Numbered from the stretch's first letter, positions 47,020 through 56,761 are shown. The stretch: DNA of 64,000 nt from Planctomycetia bacterium (GCA_030527205.1 JAUNBG010000013.1:1-64000), one strand, 5' to 3'. Numbers and translations are program-made. The notes: generated from the sequence alone by a model not told the origin.

Positions 47020-50000
47020 ATGCTTCATCCGAAGCAATTAGGACCTTTTCGAATCATTCGCGTTATTGGTCGCGGCGGAATGGGCGCAGTTTATGAAGCG
47101 GTTCATGAAGAAACAAATGAAACCGTTGCCGTTAAAATGCTTCTCAATCCTCCAGATGACGAAAATAACGATCAAAAAAATCGTTTTGAAGCGGAAATTG
47201 AAACGCTCAAAAGGTTGCGACATCCCAATATTGTTCGGTTGCATGGTTTTGGCCAGGAAGAAGGACTTCTTTATTACGCAATGGAATATGTCAACGGGCC
47301 AAGTTTGCAGACATTTTTGAAAAAGAAACGGTTGTTTACTTGGGAAGAAGTCGTTTTTATTGGCATTGAAATCTGTAAAGCGCTCAAGCATGCGCATGAT
47401 CGCGGGATTATTCATCGCGACATTAAACCGGCCAATATTTTGTTGGTTGATAACGGTCAAATTAAAGTCTCTGATTATGGAATCGCTCATTTTTTTGGAA
47501 ATTCCCGAATGACCGATTGCAATATGGTCATCGGAACGATTGAGTATATGTCGCCCGAACAGGCGCAAGCCGGTCCTTTAACGCCTCGATCAGATATTTA
47601 TTCCCTTGGAGCCCTTTTATATACATTAATAACGAACAATCCCCCTTATTGCGCTAAAAATCTTCCAGAAATCTTGAAAAAATATAAAGAGGGTCCGCCG
47701 GAGTCCGTTCGTTTTACTCGACCGGAAGTTCCGCCTCTTTTAGATCAGCTTATTTTGGAACTGCTCAAAACTCGTCCCGACAAACGACCGCTTGACGCTC
47801 GATTGATTGGGCGACGTTTGGAAGCTATTCGTTTGGCTTATTCCAAAAATCCTGACCAAAACCCTTTTCTATTAAAATCGTTTGCTTTGCAAGAACAGTA
47901 TTATCAAGACAAGAACGAAGATTCCGAGGAGTTGTTGTCGAATCCGCCCGAGTCTGAATATCATTCTTGCGACAGTTCTTTCTTTTCGATCAACGATGAA
48001 AAATCGGAAGAAAATTTGATATTGTCTCAAAATGATTCCGATCTTTCTTCATCAAAAGAAAATATAAACAAGGCTGTTAAATCCAAAACCGGCCATTATC
48101 AACCAATTTATTCTGATAATGAAGACGCAACCGATTCTCGAATTCATTTGGAAAATACTTCGACTCATTCCCATTTGAATGAGGAAACTTGTTTTATCGG
48201 TTCTTTGCATGCGACTTTTTCTAAAAACAATGGACCGTCAATGGAATTTCCCTTGTCTTCGTCGGGCGAAGCAACCGCCAGTCATTTCATTTCGGTTTTG
48301 CAAAAAGAAAATTCAGCTTACTCAAAATCGGAAAATACAGACTTTGTTCTTTATGATCATAATCCTTCGCAGGACACTATTTCTGGATTAGAGAATGATT
48401 CGGTCGACGTTAAATTAACGGTTGATTCGCAAACAATTTTGCCCGTTGTTACAAAAGAATTCAGTACGCAAGAGGCGTTAGAATCTTGTTCAAGCGATTT
48501 CGAAGAACAACAGAATCTCCCGTTATCAACCAAAGCAAATAAAATTTTGAGTTTTTACGAAAATCAATTCAGAAATCAACAAAACTTGCATTCTCAAGTT
48601 TCGTCTGCGCCTCCTGTTTTATCGCTTTTTTCTAATCAGTCAAAGTTTGACTTAATCAATTCCAATGATTTTGCGGATTTAAATGATTTGACTTTTTTGT
48701 CCAAAACGCCAGTTTTATTTGATTTAAGCAAACAACCTGAAACTGATGATTGTTTAGAACGATCCCATTTGTCTTGTTTGTCCGAGTTATCAAGTTCATC
48801 CGCATTATCTGCAGATATTTCAACAACGGAAACGAACGATATTTTAACTCCGAAGACAAAACCGATTTTGGATGAATCAGAAGACGTTTTAAGTTCCAAT
48901 GAGGGGGCTTCAATGTCTTCTTTTTCAGGGAATCATCAATCGTTGTCTGCTTTGCAAAACAAAGAAACAGGATCGACGACAGGCTTGGATTTGGAAAATT
49001 TCAGACGAGAAGAATCGACTCAAGTTCAATCCCAGAATGAGGAGGCGCGTCTGGCGAAAGAAACGGTTTCAATGACGCAAGACCATTCGTCTTCCCATTT
49101 CGATTCGTTTTTGGAACATCCAAACGAAACAACAGTTTTTATTCAAAACAGATCAAATCCGCTGAATTATATGAATTCTGTTGCTGGTTATTCAAAAAAA
49201 GAACAAGAGTCAACATCGGTTGTTGCGACACAAAAGCGGCAAGATCAATCTCATCAAATTTCCGAATCAAATTCGTTCCATTTTCAAAAAGAGCATTCTG
49301 TTTCGATCTCTTCGGTTCATTCATCGAAAGAAGGGGTTAATTTGGAGCCCCAATCAGACCATTCCGATGCATATAGTTCAGTGATTCCGATTATTGACGA
49401 TTCAGAATCTTCGGAAATAACATTAAAAGCTTCGAAATCGGGTTCATTTTCCTTGAATTCCTCCCAAATTCTTTTTGCCGATCAAAATAAGCCGTCAAAC
49501 GATCAAATAACGCTTTTTTCAACCAATGCTTTTGTTTTTGATCCGTCAACAGCGCAACCGTTACCGCCGCATGTTTTTGATAAAAAGACGCATTTTACAG
49601 CCGTCGATGAGTCTGAATTGGATAAACTTGAGGTCGAAAATCCGCCCTTGATTTCATTAAAAACCTGGGTTTTTTCGTTTATTCTGATCATTGTCGGTTT
49701 GATTGTCTGGTTTATGCTTCAGCCGCCAACAGCCGATACGCTTTATCAACAAATTGTCGGGAAAATTCAAAAAGGAGAAGACGTTAATTGGATCAATTCT
49801 CTGCGCGCTGTTGAACGCGATCTGATCCGTTTTTCTGAGTATTATCCAAACGATTTCCGAATGAATGAAATCCAATATTATAAAGATGAACTCGCGATTG
49901 AAGAACTTGATCGAAAATTGGATCGGTTCATTGAGCGAAGATATTTGGATCAAAAATCAATAGGGCATCTTTCTTCTGTTGAAACTTCTTATATAATAAT

Positions 50001-50511
50001 GATGCGTCAAGTTAAAGACAATCCAGAGTCCGCGATAAAACGATTGCAGGATTTTATTCATTTTTTTTCGACTAATATTATTTCGTCATCGAAAGGAGAC
50101 AATGTTTTCGAGGAATTATTAAATAATAAGGAAAAGCTTGATGAACCTGTCGCGGATTCCAAGGAAAGTTCGATATCAAATCAATTTTCTTGGTTTTCGA
50201 ACGACGAAGAACGTTTGCGGAGACGGACTTTAATTCAATCCAAACCGGGGCAATGCGTTCTTCTTGCCGAAAGAAAACTGATTCATTTTGAAGAGGAACA
50301 ACATTTGATCCAAAAACAACTTGAAGTTCTTTTGGATGAACAAATTCAATTGGCAAACGAATTAATGAATAATGATCCGGAAGACGCTTTTCGTTTAAAA
50401 AAGAATATTATTTTGTTTTTCAGTGATTATAATTGGGCAAAGCCGAAACTGCAATTGCTGAATGATTCATTGAAAACGAATCCGTCGGGAGAATTGACGT
50501 CTGAGCATTGA
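47020..50511 (+). CDS. Transmembrane Hanks-type Ser/Thr protein kinase
   Basis: A 1163-residue receptor-like kinase. The N-terminal kinase domain (about 8-280) has GRGGMG at 17-22, K39 in VAVKM, HRDIKPAN at 132-139 with catalytic D134, DYG in place of DFG at 152-154, GTIEYMSPEQ at 172-181 and SDIYSLG. All catalytic residues are present. A roughly 590-residue Ser/Asn/Glu/Asp-rich cytoplasmic linker follows. A single membrane helix lies at about 879-901 (WVFSFILIIVGLIVWF), and a helical extracytoplasmic domain of about 255 residues ends the protein. GGAGAGA precedes the ATG. Its place after ExbB/ExbD/ExbD suggests it senses or regulates that machine. Confidence 0.9.
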   Translation: MLHPKQLGPFRIIRVIGRGGMGAVYEAVHEETNETVAVKMLLNPPDDENNDQKNRFEAEIETLKRLRHPNIVRLHGFGQEEGLLYYAMEYVNGPSLQTFLKKKRLFTWEEVVFIGIEICKALKHAHDRGIIHRDIKPANILLVDNGQIKVSDYGIAHFFGNSRMTDCNMVIGTIEYMSPEQAQAGPLTPRSDIYSLGALLYTLITNNPPYCAKNLPEILKKYKEGPPESVRFTRPEVPPLLDQLILELLKTRPDKRPLDARLIGRRLEAIRLAYSKNPDQNPFLLKSFALQEQYYQDKNEDSEELLSNPPESEYHSCDSSFFSINDEKSEENLILSQNDSDLSSSKENINKAVKSKTGHYQPIYSDNEDATDSRIHLENTSTHSHLNEETCFIGSLHATFSKNNGPSMEFPLSSSGEATASHFISVLQKENSAYSKSENTDFVLYDHNPSQDTISGLENDSVDVKLTVDSQTILPVVTKEFSTQEALESCSSDFEEQQNLPLSTKANKILSFYENQFRNQQNLHSQVSSAPPVLSLFSNQSKFDLINSNDFADLNDLTFLSKTPVLFDLSKQPETDDCLERSHLSCLSELSSSSALSADISTTETNDILTPKTKPILDESEDVLSSNEGASMSSFSGNHQSLSALQNKETGSTTGLDLENFRREESTQVQSQNEEARLAKETVSMTQDHSSSHFDSFLEHPNETTVFIQNRSNPLNYMNSVAGYSKKEQESTSVVATQKRQDQSHQISESNSFHFQKEHSVSISSVHSSKEGVNLEPQSDHSDAYSSVIPIIDDSESSEITLKASKSGSFSLNSSQILFADQNKPSNDQITLFSTNAFVFDPSTAQPLPPHVFDKKTHFTAVDESELDKLEVENPPLISLKTWVFSFILIIVGLIVWFMLQPPTADTLYQQIVGKIQKGEDVNWINSLRAVERDLIRFSEYYPNDFRMNEIQYYKDELAIEELDRKLDRFIERRYLDQKSIGHLSSVETSYIIMMRQVKDNPESAIKRLQDFIHFFSTNIISSSKGDNVFEELLNNKEKLDEPVADSKESSISNQFSWFSNDEERLRRRTLIQSKPGQCVLLAERKLIHFEEEQHLIQKQLEVLLDEQIQLANELMNNDPEDAFRLKKNIILFFSDYNWAKPKLQLLNDSLKTNPSGELTSEH

Positions 50512-50536
50512 TAATCGAGAAAGTAACCAAGTTTGA

Positions 50537-50618
50537 ATACCAAAGCCGGAATGAACTCGTTCTTTTGTAATCTGTTCGCTCGTTTGCGAACGAATGTTTC
50601 CGACTTGAATTGGTTTGA
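50537..50618 (+). repeat. Family B element
   Basis: AAAGCCGGAATGAACTCGTT, TTTGTAATCTGTTCGCTCG and AATTGGTTTGAAG are recognisable. It abuts the family A copy at 50619. Confidence 0.5.
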
Positions 50619-50728
50619 AGGAAGTTCTAAAAACCGAGATTTTTCAACAAACGCATTTCGGATAAAGTCGTTAAAACAAGTTCTTGCGGACGAGACGTCC
50701 GCGCTTCGAAGGGGTTTTTAGAACTTTT
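50619..50728 (+). repeat. Family A MITE-like repeat, copy 8
   Basis: AGGAAGTTCTAAAAACC, GCGGACGAGACGTCCGC hairpin and GGGGTTTTTAGAAC, followed by seven T residues. In this copy the right end could act as an intrinsic terminator. Confidence 0.9.
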
Positions 50729-50776
50729 TTTGAGTATACAACTGAGCTTCAAATTTAAGAAAAAAGGAATTCAAAG

Positions 50777-51985
50777 TTGAAAAAATATTTGATCGTTGCT
50801 TTTATGCTTGGTTTTTGGGCTTGTTTCGATAACAGTCTTTTTCGAAATAGCGATCCAATGAATTATCAAATACAGGGAGCGGAACAATCAAATTCAGCAG
50901 ATTGGTTAATGGAAATTTCAATTCAAAGCGACGGCATAACTTTAAGAGATTTTTTGAATCGTTTTTCCAAAACTTTTCATTTTTCCTATTTTCTTGATCG
51001 ACGACTTGATCCGGGAATGATTTTGATTTGTTCAATTGATCGAAAACCTTTTATCATTGCCATTCAAGAATTAACGGAACAGAACAATTTGAGTTTTTGC
51101 GTTTATGACTCCCTTCTTTATATTGGACCGAAAAATGCTGCGGGCGAATTGTTGTTGGCCTTAGGATTGTTTCGGCAAACATTAGAAGAACGCTCAGAAA
51201 CAAAGTCTCAACAATTATTGCGAAAAATATCGTTTAAAACAGACGATTTTTCAGTTCCCAAAGAACTTTTGGAACAATTGCTTCGTCGAACGGATTGGCG
51301 CTGGGAGGCGCTCGATAAAATGCCGTTCGACTGTTGGAATCGCTTGAATTTGCCAAACCTTTCTGTTTGCGATATCATTGGCTTGATTTTAATTGGTTTT
51401 GATGTTAGATTAGAAATGGATCAAAAGAGTCCTTTGACGTTAAGACCAATGTCGCTGAATTCCGAAATATGTCGTTATTATTTGTCAACGGAACTTTCGA
51501 TGAATGACGAAAATCGGTTTCCTGACTGTCGCTTTGATTCGGAATATGATTCGTCCTCAAACCTGTTACGAATTCGAGTCGACGGTTTTTTTCGCGATAT
51601 TGCCGCAATAGAATATTTTGTCGCGGAAAAACGAATGAATGCTGCCCTTGACCATTCATTATCTCAACGAGCTAACTTGTCATCCGGGCCGAACAAAGTT
51701 TCAGAAAAAGGACGAAATTCAAAAACCAAAGCTCCAAAGATCATTCAAACAACAGCGGATATAAAAAATAAATCGCTGGCCGACATTTTTAAAGCATTAG
51801 AAAAAGAACTGGATTTGTCATTTCAATTGGATCCTTCGCTTTCGAAGAAAGGAATTTCTCTCGAAACGCGAATTTCCTGTCATTTCGAAAAAGCAGGTCA
51901 GGAAAAAATCATTCAGATTATAGCGCAAAAAATTGAAGCTCAATATCGAATAGAAGATCAAAAGGTTATTTTTTATCTTCGTTGA
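50777..51985 (+). CDS. Secreted protein with two STN-like domains
   Basis: A 402-residue exported protein (signal segment about 1-16, with a cysteine in FWACF that might be lipidated). Residues 45-118 (IQSDGITLRDFLNRFS to LYIGP) and 330-402 (NKSLADIFKALEKEL to KVIFYLR) have the beta-alpha-beta pattern of the STN domain. That domain is found at the N-terminus of TonB receptors and secretins. The middle part is less clear but similar in style. The start is the TTG at 50777 because AAAAGGAA lies nine bases upstream; an ATG at 50804 would cut into the signal sequence. It follows the kinase and ExbB/ExbD genes on the same strand, so a role in the same envelope system is plausible. Confidence 0.62.
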   Translation: MKKYLIVAFMLGFWACFDNSLFRNSDPMNYQIQGAEQSNSADWLMEISIQSDGITLRDFLNRFSKTFHFSYFLDRRLDPGMILICSIDRKPFIIAIQELTEQNNLSFCVYDSLLYIGPKNAAGELLLALGLFRQTLEERSETKSQQLLRKISFKTDDFSVPKELLEQLLRRTDWRWEALDKMPFDCWNRLNLPNLSVCDIIGLILIGFDVRLEMDQKSPLTLRPMSLNSEICRYYLSTELSMNDENRFPDCRFDSEYDSSSNLLRIRVDGFFRDIAAIEYFVAEKRMNAALDHSLSQRANLSSGPNKVSEKGRNSKTKAPKIIQTTADIKNKSLADIFKALEKELDLSFQLDPSLSKKGISLETRISCHFEKAGQEKIIQIIAQKIEAQYRIEDQKVIFYLR

Positions 51986-52039
51986 TTGATTTGGTCGTTT
52001 CCTTATTCTCGCAATTTTTTGACTGGGAATTTTTCGTTG

Positions 52040-52150
52040 CGATTGATTATGCCGTTGCAAAGGGCGACGACCTGTTTCGCCTGTTCGTAATCCGTTAGTT
52101 TGTTTGCGGGGTTGCGTTCCGTTGATCCGAAATGTTCGCAGGCTTGAGGA
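52040..52150 (+). repeat. Family B element
   Basis: GCCGTTGCAAAGGGCGACGA, GTTTGTTTGCGGGGTTGCG and CGCAGGCTTGAGGA match the family. It lies upstream of the peptide deformylase gene, on the same strand. Confidence 0.5.
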
Positions 52151-52164
52151 CAATCATAAAAATT

Positions 52165-52277
52165 AAAGGAAGTTCTAAAAAACGATGTTTTTCAACAAAC
52201 GCATTTCGAATAAAGTCGTTAAAACAAGTTTTTGCGGACGAGACGGCGCTCCTCAGGGGTTTTTAGACTTTCCTTTA
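52165..52277 (+). repeat. Family A MITE-like repeat, copy 9
   Basis: TTAAAGGAAGTTCTAAAAAA and GGGGTTTTTAGACTTTCCTTT form the ends. The hairpin has lost part of one arm (GCGGACGAGACGGC). It lies 75 bases before peptide deformylase. Confidence 0.88.
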
Positions 52278-52351
52278 AGACTATTGACAGTTTGTGGCGT
52301 CAATAAGAAGAGTTTGTTTGAATAGTTTTACAATCAATAAAGTTAAAAACA

Positions 52352-52933
52352 ATGAAAGTAGTCAAGTATCCGCATCCGATTTTATCTTATTCCTCGAAAC
52401 CGATTCGAAAAATAGATCAAAAACTTCGAGATATCGTTGCAGAAATGTTTGATTTGATGTATGAATCGCAAGGGGTTGGTTTGGCGGCCAATCAGGTTGA
52501 GCTTCCGTATCAACTTTTTGTGATGAATGCAACGGGAAATGCAGAAGAAAAAGAAGCGGAATTCGCTTTTATCAATCCTGTCATTCAACGGCGAAAAGGA
52601 CGCGAAGAAGGCTCGGAAGGTTGTTTGAGTTTTCCTGACTTAAATATTCAAATCAATCGCGCCGAAGAAATTATTTTTCAAGCGATAATGTTGGACGGTC
52701 AACTTAAAAAATTCGTTTGGAAAGGTTTTCCGGCTCGCGTTGTTCAACATGAAACGGATCATTTGCATGGCCATTGTTTTTTCGAACGCGCAGGACTTTC
52801 CGGTCAACTTTTGGCTCAGGAAGTTCTGAATGATTTGAAAATGATTTATGAAACCGATCAAAAAATCGGCGCCGTTCCGACCAGGGAAGAACTCGCTCGC
52901 CGAATTGCTCAATGGGAAGAAGAGCGAACTTGA
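52352..52933 (+). CDS. def: Peptide deformylase
   Basis: A 193-residue metalloenzyme that removes the formyl group from new proteins. The three motifs are complete: GVGLAANQV at 41-49, EGCLSFP at 89-95 with metal ligand C91, and QHETDHLHG at 132-140 with H133, E134 and H137. Length is typical for the bacterial type. The ATG begins MKVVKYPHPI, the usual start for the family. No fmt gene is adjacent. GH127 follows after 168 bases. Confidence 0.95.
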   Translation: MKVVKYPHPILSYSSKPIRKIDQKLRDIVAEMFDLMYESQGVGLAANQVELPYQLFVMNATGNAEEKEAEFAFINPVIQRRKGREEGSEGCLSFPDLNIQINRAEEIIFQAIMLDGQLKKFVWKGFPARVVQHETDHLHGHCFFERAGLSGQLLAQEVLNDLKMIYETDQKIGAVPTREELARRIAQWEEERT

Positions 52934-52944
52934 GCCTCGAACTG

Positions 52945-53045
52945 GAACGGAATGGACAACCGCAGACGCCTTTCGGCCTTTCATATCGGTTTGACGCTGT
53001 TTGAATGCGCCCTCGGGAACGGGGATTATCAATCGGTTTCGTTTT
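52945..53045 (+). repeat. Family B element, diverged
   Basis: CGGAATGGACAACCGCAGAC and a double tail, ATCGGTTTGACGCTGTTTGA and CAATCGGTTTCGTTTTAAT, resemble the family. It sits directly upstream of the GH127 gene. Confidence 0.4.
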
Positions 53046-53101
53046 AATTTGTTCTATTTATTAATGAGTCTTTGTTGATTCTTAAATCAGAAAGTAAACT
53101 T

Positions 53102-55672
53102 ATGAAACAAAAATTGTCTTTTATTTCAATCCTGTCGTTTGATTGGTTGGCAACAATGTTATTAACGACGATATTGACGATAATATTGTCGATTGGAACT
53201 CAATCATCAATTAATGCGGAAGAATTGAAAAGAACGTTTAACGCCGTTCCTTTTACAGAAGTTCATTTAAATGATTCGTTTTGGGCTCCTCGAATTGAAG
53301 CCAATCGCGTTGTTTCTGTTCCGCATAACATTGATTGGTGTGAAAATCAAACGGGTCGAATCAATAACTTCCGAATTGCGGCGGGCGAAAAAGAAGGGGA
53401 GTTTTCCGGGATTTATTTTGATGATTCCGACGTCTATAAAATTTTGGAAGGTTTTGCCTATTCGTTGGCCGCTCATCCGGACGCCGATCTGAAAAAAGTT
53501 GCGGACAGTTGGATTGATCTTTTTGAAAAAAGTCAAGAAGACGACGGTTATTTGATGACCTATTTCAAACTGGTTAAACCGGAAGAAAAATGGACAAATC
53601 TGGCGAGCATGCATGAACTTTATTGCGCCGGTCATATGGCCGAGGCGGCAGTCGCTTATAAAAGAGCAACGGGCGACGATAAGTTTCTTAATGTTAATCG
53701 ACGTTTGATCGATTTAATTTGCAAACGATACGGAAACGGCGAAGATCAGCTAAAAAACGTTGCCGGTCATGAAGAGATTGAATTGGCGCTCGTCAAATTA
53801 TATGAATTGACCGGCGAGAGAAAATATCTCGAACAGGCGAAATTTTTTGTCGATTGTCGCGGCGTTGCCGAAGGTCGGGAAAAAGGATTGTTCGGCGATT
53901 ATTGTCAGGATCATATGCCGGTTCGGGAGCAATCGGAGATTGTCGGGCATGCCGTTCGCGCAATGTATCTTTATTCAGGAGCGACAGACGTTGCGGGATA
54001 TTATCAGGACGAAGCGTTGATGAACGCGATGAAACGACTTTGGAACAACGTTGTTTATCGAAAAATGTATTTGACCGGCGGAATCGGTTCTCATGCTTCC
54101 AATGAAGGTTTTGGCGAAGCGTTTTTTCTGCCGAATCAGACCGCTTATGCGGAAACTTGTGCAGCGATCGGTTTGATTCTTTGGGCTCATCGAATGAATT
54201 TGGCGACCGGGGAGGCGAAATACGCCGACGTTATGGAACAGGCAATGTATAACGGAATGCTTTCCGGTTACGGAATGAACGGCGATTCCTATTTTTATGT
54301 GAATCCGCTTGCTTCCAAAGGGAATCATCATCGACAGCCGTTTTTCGGTTGCGCCTGTTGTCCGTCGAATGTTATTCGAGTTATAGCGTCATTGCCGGGT
54401 TATGTTTATGCGACAGAACAATCGGAAGAACGTCAAAAAGCCGGTCTTGAAGGGGATGACGTCATCGTTGTCAATATGTTCGTTCAGGGAAAAGCAACGA
54501 TTGAATTGGCGGACAAAATCGTCGAAATCGAGCAGAAAACGAATTATCCGTTTGACGGCAAAGTTAAAATTATTGTCAAGGGAAAATTCAAGGAAGGAAT
54601 AGATTCTGATAAGGCTTCTGAAGATATTAATGTCAAAATTCGCATTCCCGGTTGGGTTTCTAAAATGAGTTATCCCGACGAAAAAAAACCGGAAGGAATC
54701 TTTTTCCCGATTTCTTCAACGGATAAGGAATTGCAAAAGGGTTACGCAAATTCTCAAAATTTTGTCAATGCGACTAACGTTGAATGTCGGGCGTTTGAAA
54801 TGCCGGTTGTTCGAATGATCGCCAATCCGAATGTTAAAGATGATAACGGTCGAGTCGCATTGAAACGCGGTCCGTTGGTTTATTGCTTCGAACAATGCGA
54901 TAATGATGTTCCGGTTGATCGAATTATTTTGCCGAAAGATCCGGAATTCAAGGTTGAAATGCGCGACAATTTCATTAGCAGCGAAAATGATAATGACGCG
55001 ACGAAAAACAGTCCGATGCGAACCGTTGCCGTTATAACCTGCAAGGATATAAAAGGGCGAACCTTGACGGCTGTTCCTTATTATTCCTGGGATAACCGGG
55101 CGGCAGGAAAAATGGCCGTTTGGGTTCGTCAAGTCGGTTTGAATGCAGAAACGGATTCTAATTGGACCGGTTCGGATGGGGAACCGATTCTTTATAAACC
55201 GCTTGATGAATCTCTTTTAACCGACGAGTTGCCGACAATCGAACAAACGGCGCAATTCGGCGCTTCGCATCAAGCGGACGCTCATTCGTCTTTTGACGGA
55301 ACCGATCCGAATGTTCAGCCGAAAAATTCTTGCGATCATGATATTCCTCGCGCGACATTTTGGGATCATAAAGGAACGGCGGAATGGTTTGAATACGACT
55401 TTTTTGAACCGAAAACAATTTCAAAGACAACCGTTTACTGGTTCGACGATACCGGAATCGGTCAATGCCGCGTTCCGAAATCCTGGTCGATTGTTTATCA
55501 GGAAAAAGAAGGGGGCGAATGGAAAGAAGTTGAAACCGCCGACGCTTATTCTGTCGAGGCCGATAAAGAAATAACCGTTCAATTCAAACCGGTTAAAGCG
55601 ACGAAAATTCGTCTGAATGTTCAACTTCAGGAAAACGTTTCGGGCGGCATTTTGAAATGGAATGTTCAATAA
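53102..55672 (+). CDS. GH127 beta-L-arabinofuranosidase with C-terminal F5/8-like module
   Basis: An 856-residue exported glycoside hydrolase (signal peptide about 1-38). The alpha/alpha-barrel domain of the DUF1680/GH127 family spans about 45-650. The zinc/cysteine site of that family is present: E351-T-C353 and C417-A-C419-C420. By analogy with the studied enzyme HypBA1, one cysteine is the nucleophile. The C-terminal 150 residues (HSSFDGTDPN to LKWNVQ) look like a discoidin/F5-8-type carbohydrate-binding module. It probably removes terminal L-arabinofuranose from plant glycans or glycoproteins. The ATG at 53102 was chosen for its signal peptide over a TTG at 53072. The stop codon lies at the edge of a family A repeat. 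Confidence 0.9.
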   Translation: MKQKLSFISILSFDWLATMLLTTILTIILSIGTQSSINAEELKRTFNAVPFTEVHLNDSFWAPRIEANRVVSVPHNIDWCENQTGRINNFRIAAGEKEGEFSGIYFDDSDVYKILEGFAYSLAAHPDADLKKVADSWIDLFEKSQEDDGYLMTYFKLVKPEEKWTNLASMHELYCAGHMAEAAVAYKRATGDDKFLNVNRRLIDLICKRYGNGEDQLKNVAGHEEIELALVKLYELTGERKYLEQAKFFVDCRGVAEGREKGLFGDYCQDHMPVREQSEIVGHAVRAMYLYSGATDVAGYYQDEALMNAMKRLWNNVVYRKMYLTGGIGSHASNEGFGEAFFLPNQTAYAETCAAIGLILWAHRMNLATGEAKYADVMEQAMYNGMLSGYGMNGDSYFYVNPLASKGNHHRQPFFGCACCPSNVIRVIASLPGYVYATEQSEERQKAGLEGDDVIVVNMFVQGKATIELADKIVEIEQKTNYPFDGKVKIIVKGKFKEGIDSDKASEDINVKIRIPGWVSKMSYPDEKKPEGIFFPISSTDKELQKGYANSQNFVNATNVECRAFEMPVVRMIANPNVKDDNGRVALKRGPLVYCFEQCDNDVPVDRIILPKDPEFKVEMRDNFISSENDNDATKNSPMRTVAVITCKDIKGRTLTAVPYYSWDNRAAGKMAVWVRQVGLNAETDSNWTGSDGEPILYKPLDESLLTDELPTIEQTAQFGASHQADAHSSFDGTDPNVQPKNSCDHDIPRATFWDHKGTAEWFEYDFFEPKTISKTTVYWFDDTGIGQCRVPKSWSIVYQEKEGGEWKEVETADAYSVEADKEITVQFKPVKATKIRLNVQLQENVSGGILKWNVQ

Positions 55673-55783
55673 GGAAGTTCTAAAAAACCAGATTTTTCAA
55701 CAAACGTTTTTCGGATAAAGTCGTTAAAACGAGTTTTTGCGGACGAGACGTCCGCGTTTTTAAGGGGTTTTTAGAACTTCTTA
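55671..55783 (+). repeat. Family A MITE-like repeat, copy 10, overlapping GH127 stop
   Basis: AAGGAAGTTCTAAAAAACC, GCGGACGAGACGTCCGC and GGGGTTTTTAGAACTTCTT. The last two bases of the GH127 stop codon TAA are the first two of the repeat. Confidence 0.92.
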
Positions 55784-55845
55784 ATAAAAATCGCAATGAT
55801 CTCGTTTGAATAGGAATTGCAATTTCAACAGGATTGGATAAAAGA

Positions 55846-55950
55846 GAGTTTCGAAAACAATTATTCCGGTTTTGACTCAATGGGAAACGAGTCGTCTTTT
55901 CCGGAAGGGCGAAACGTTCGCGTTTCCAGAAGGTTTTCGGAACTGTCCTG
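55846..55950 (+). repeat. Decayed family A repeat, copy 12
   Basis: AGTTTCGAAAACAATTATTCC, GGGCGAAACGTTCGCGTTTC and GGTTTTCGGAACTGTCCT keep the layout of family A with many changes. It lies 60 bases after the intact copy. The rest of the gap to the sigma factor shows no gene. Confidence 0.5.
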
Positions 55951-56069
55951 AACAACAATTTGCATTGACGATCTCGAAGCAGAAATGATCAACCATTTGG
56001 GTTTGCGGATCGAAAAATCCGGCTTTCTTCAGGCTTGAGTACAGCAATGATTTTGAAATATGAGAGAAC

Positions 56070-56711
56070 ATGAATAAACTGTCCTTAGACAATTCTGCGG
56101 AATGGGAAAATCAAGATATTCAAAAGCGTTTGGAACAGATGTTCAATGAGCATCGCGAACGTTTGTTGCGAATGATTGAGATTCGGCTCATGCCAGAGCT
56201 GAGAAAACATCTTGATCCTGTCGATGTTTTGCAAGACGCCTTTCTCGAAGCTTGCCGTCAGTTAACAGGAAAGATTTCCGCTCCCAAATCAGAGCCGATC
56301 ATTTGGCTTCGTTTGATCGTTAGTCAGCAGTTAATCGCGTTGCATCGAAAATATTGTCAATCGCAAAAACGAAATATTCATCGGGAAGTTTCGATGAATA
56401 TGTCTTGTCGACCGGAATCCGATTCTCTTTCTTTGTCCGGTTTTTTGGTTGGCAAATTGACGGCGCCTTCTTTTGCAGCGCGACGTCATGAACTGATAAT
56501 CAAGTTGCGAGAAGCCCTCGACGACCTTGGAAATGATGATCGAGAAATTCTTTCGCTTCGTCATTTTGAACAATTGAGCAACTCGGAAACAGCGGAAGAA
56601 CTCAATATTTCTCCCAATACAGCAAGCGTTCGATATATTCGCGCTCTCAAAAAATTTCGCGACGTTTTAAAATCGCGTCAATTGGATGATTTGTTGGAAT
56701 ATTCGAAATAA
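56070..56711 (+). CDS. ECF-type RNA polymerase sigma factor
   Basis: A 213-residue group IV sigma factor. Region 2 has ELRKHLDPVDVLQDAFLEACRQL (about 48-71), the planctomycete-style version of the core-binding and -10 helix. Region 4 has DREILSLRHFEQLSNSETAEELNISPNTASVRYIRALKKF (about 155-195), a helix-turn-helix for the -35 element. It would direct RNA polymerase to a subset of promoters. No anti-sigma gene is adjacent; kinase-linked control is common for planctomycete ECF factors, and a kinase is encoded 5.5 kb upstream. The ATG follows TGAGAGAAC. Confidence 0.9.
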   Translation: MNKLSLDNSAEWENQDIQKRLEQMFNEHRERLLRMIEIRLMPELRKHLDPVDVLQDAFLEACRQLTGKISAPKSEPIIWLRLIVSQQLIALHRKYCQSQKRNIHREVSMNMSCRPESDSLSLSGFLVGKLTAPSFAARRHELIIKLREALDDLGNDDREILSLRHFEQLSNSETAEELNISPNTASVRYIRALKKFRDVLKSRQLDDLLEYSK

Positions 56712-56761
56712 GTTGGTTTTGAATGAATAACGTTCTGGTTTTGTTTGTTGGTTCTTTATTC

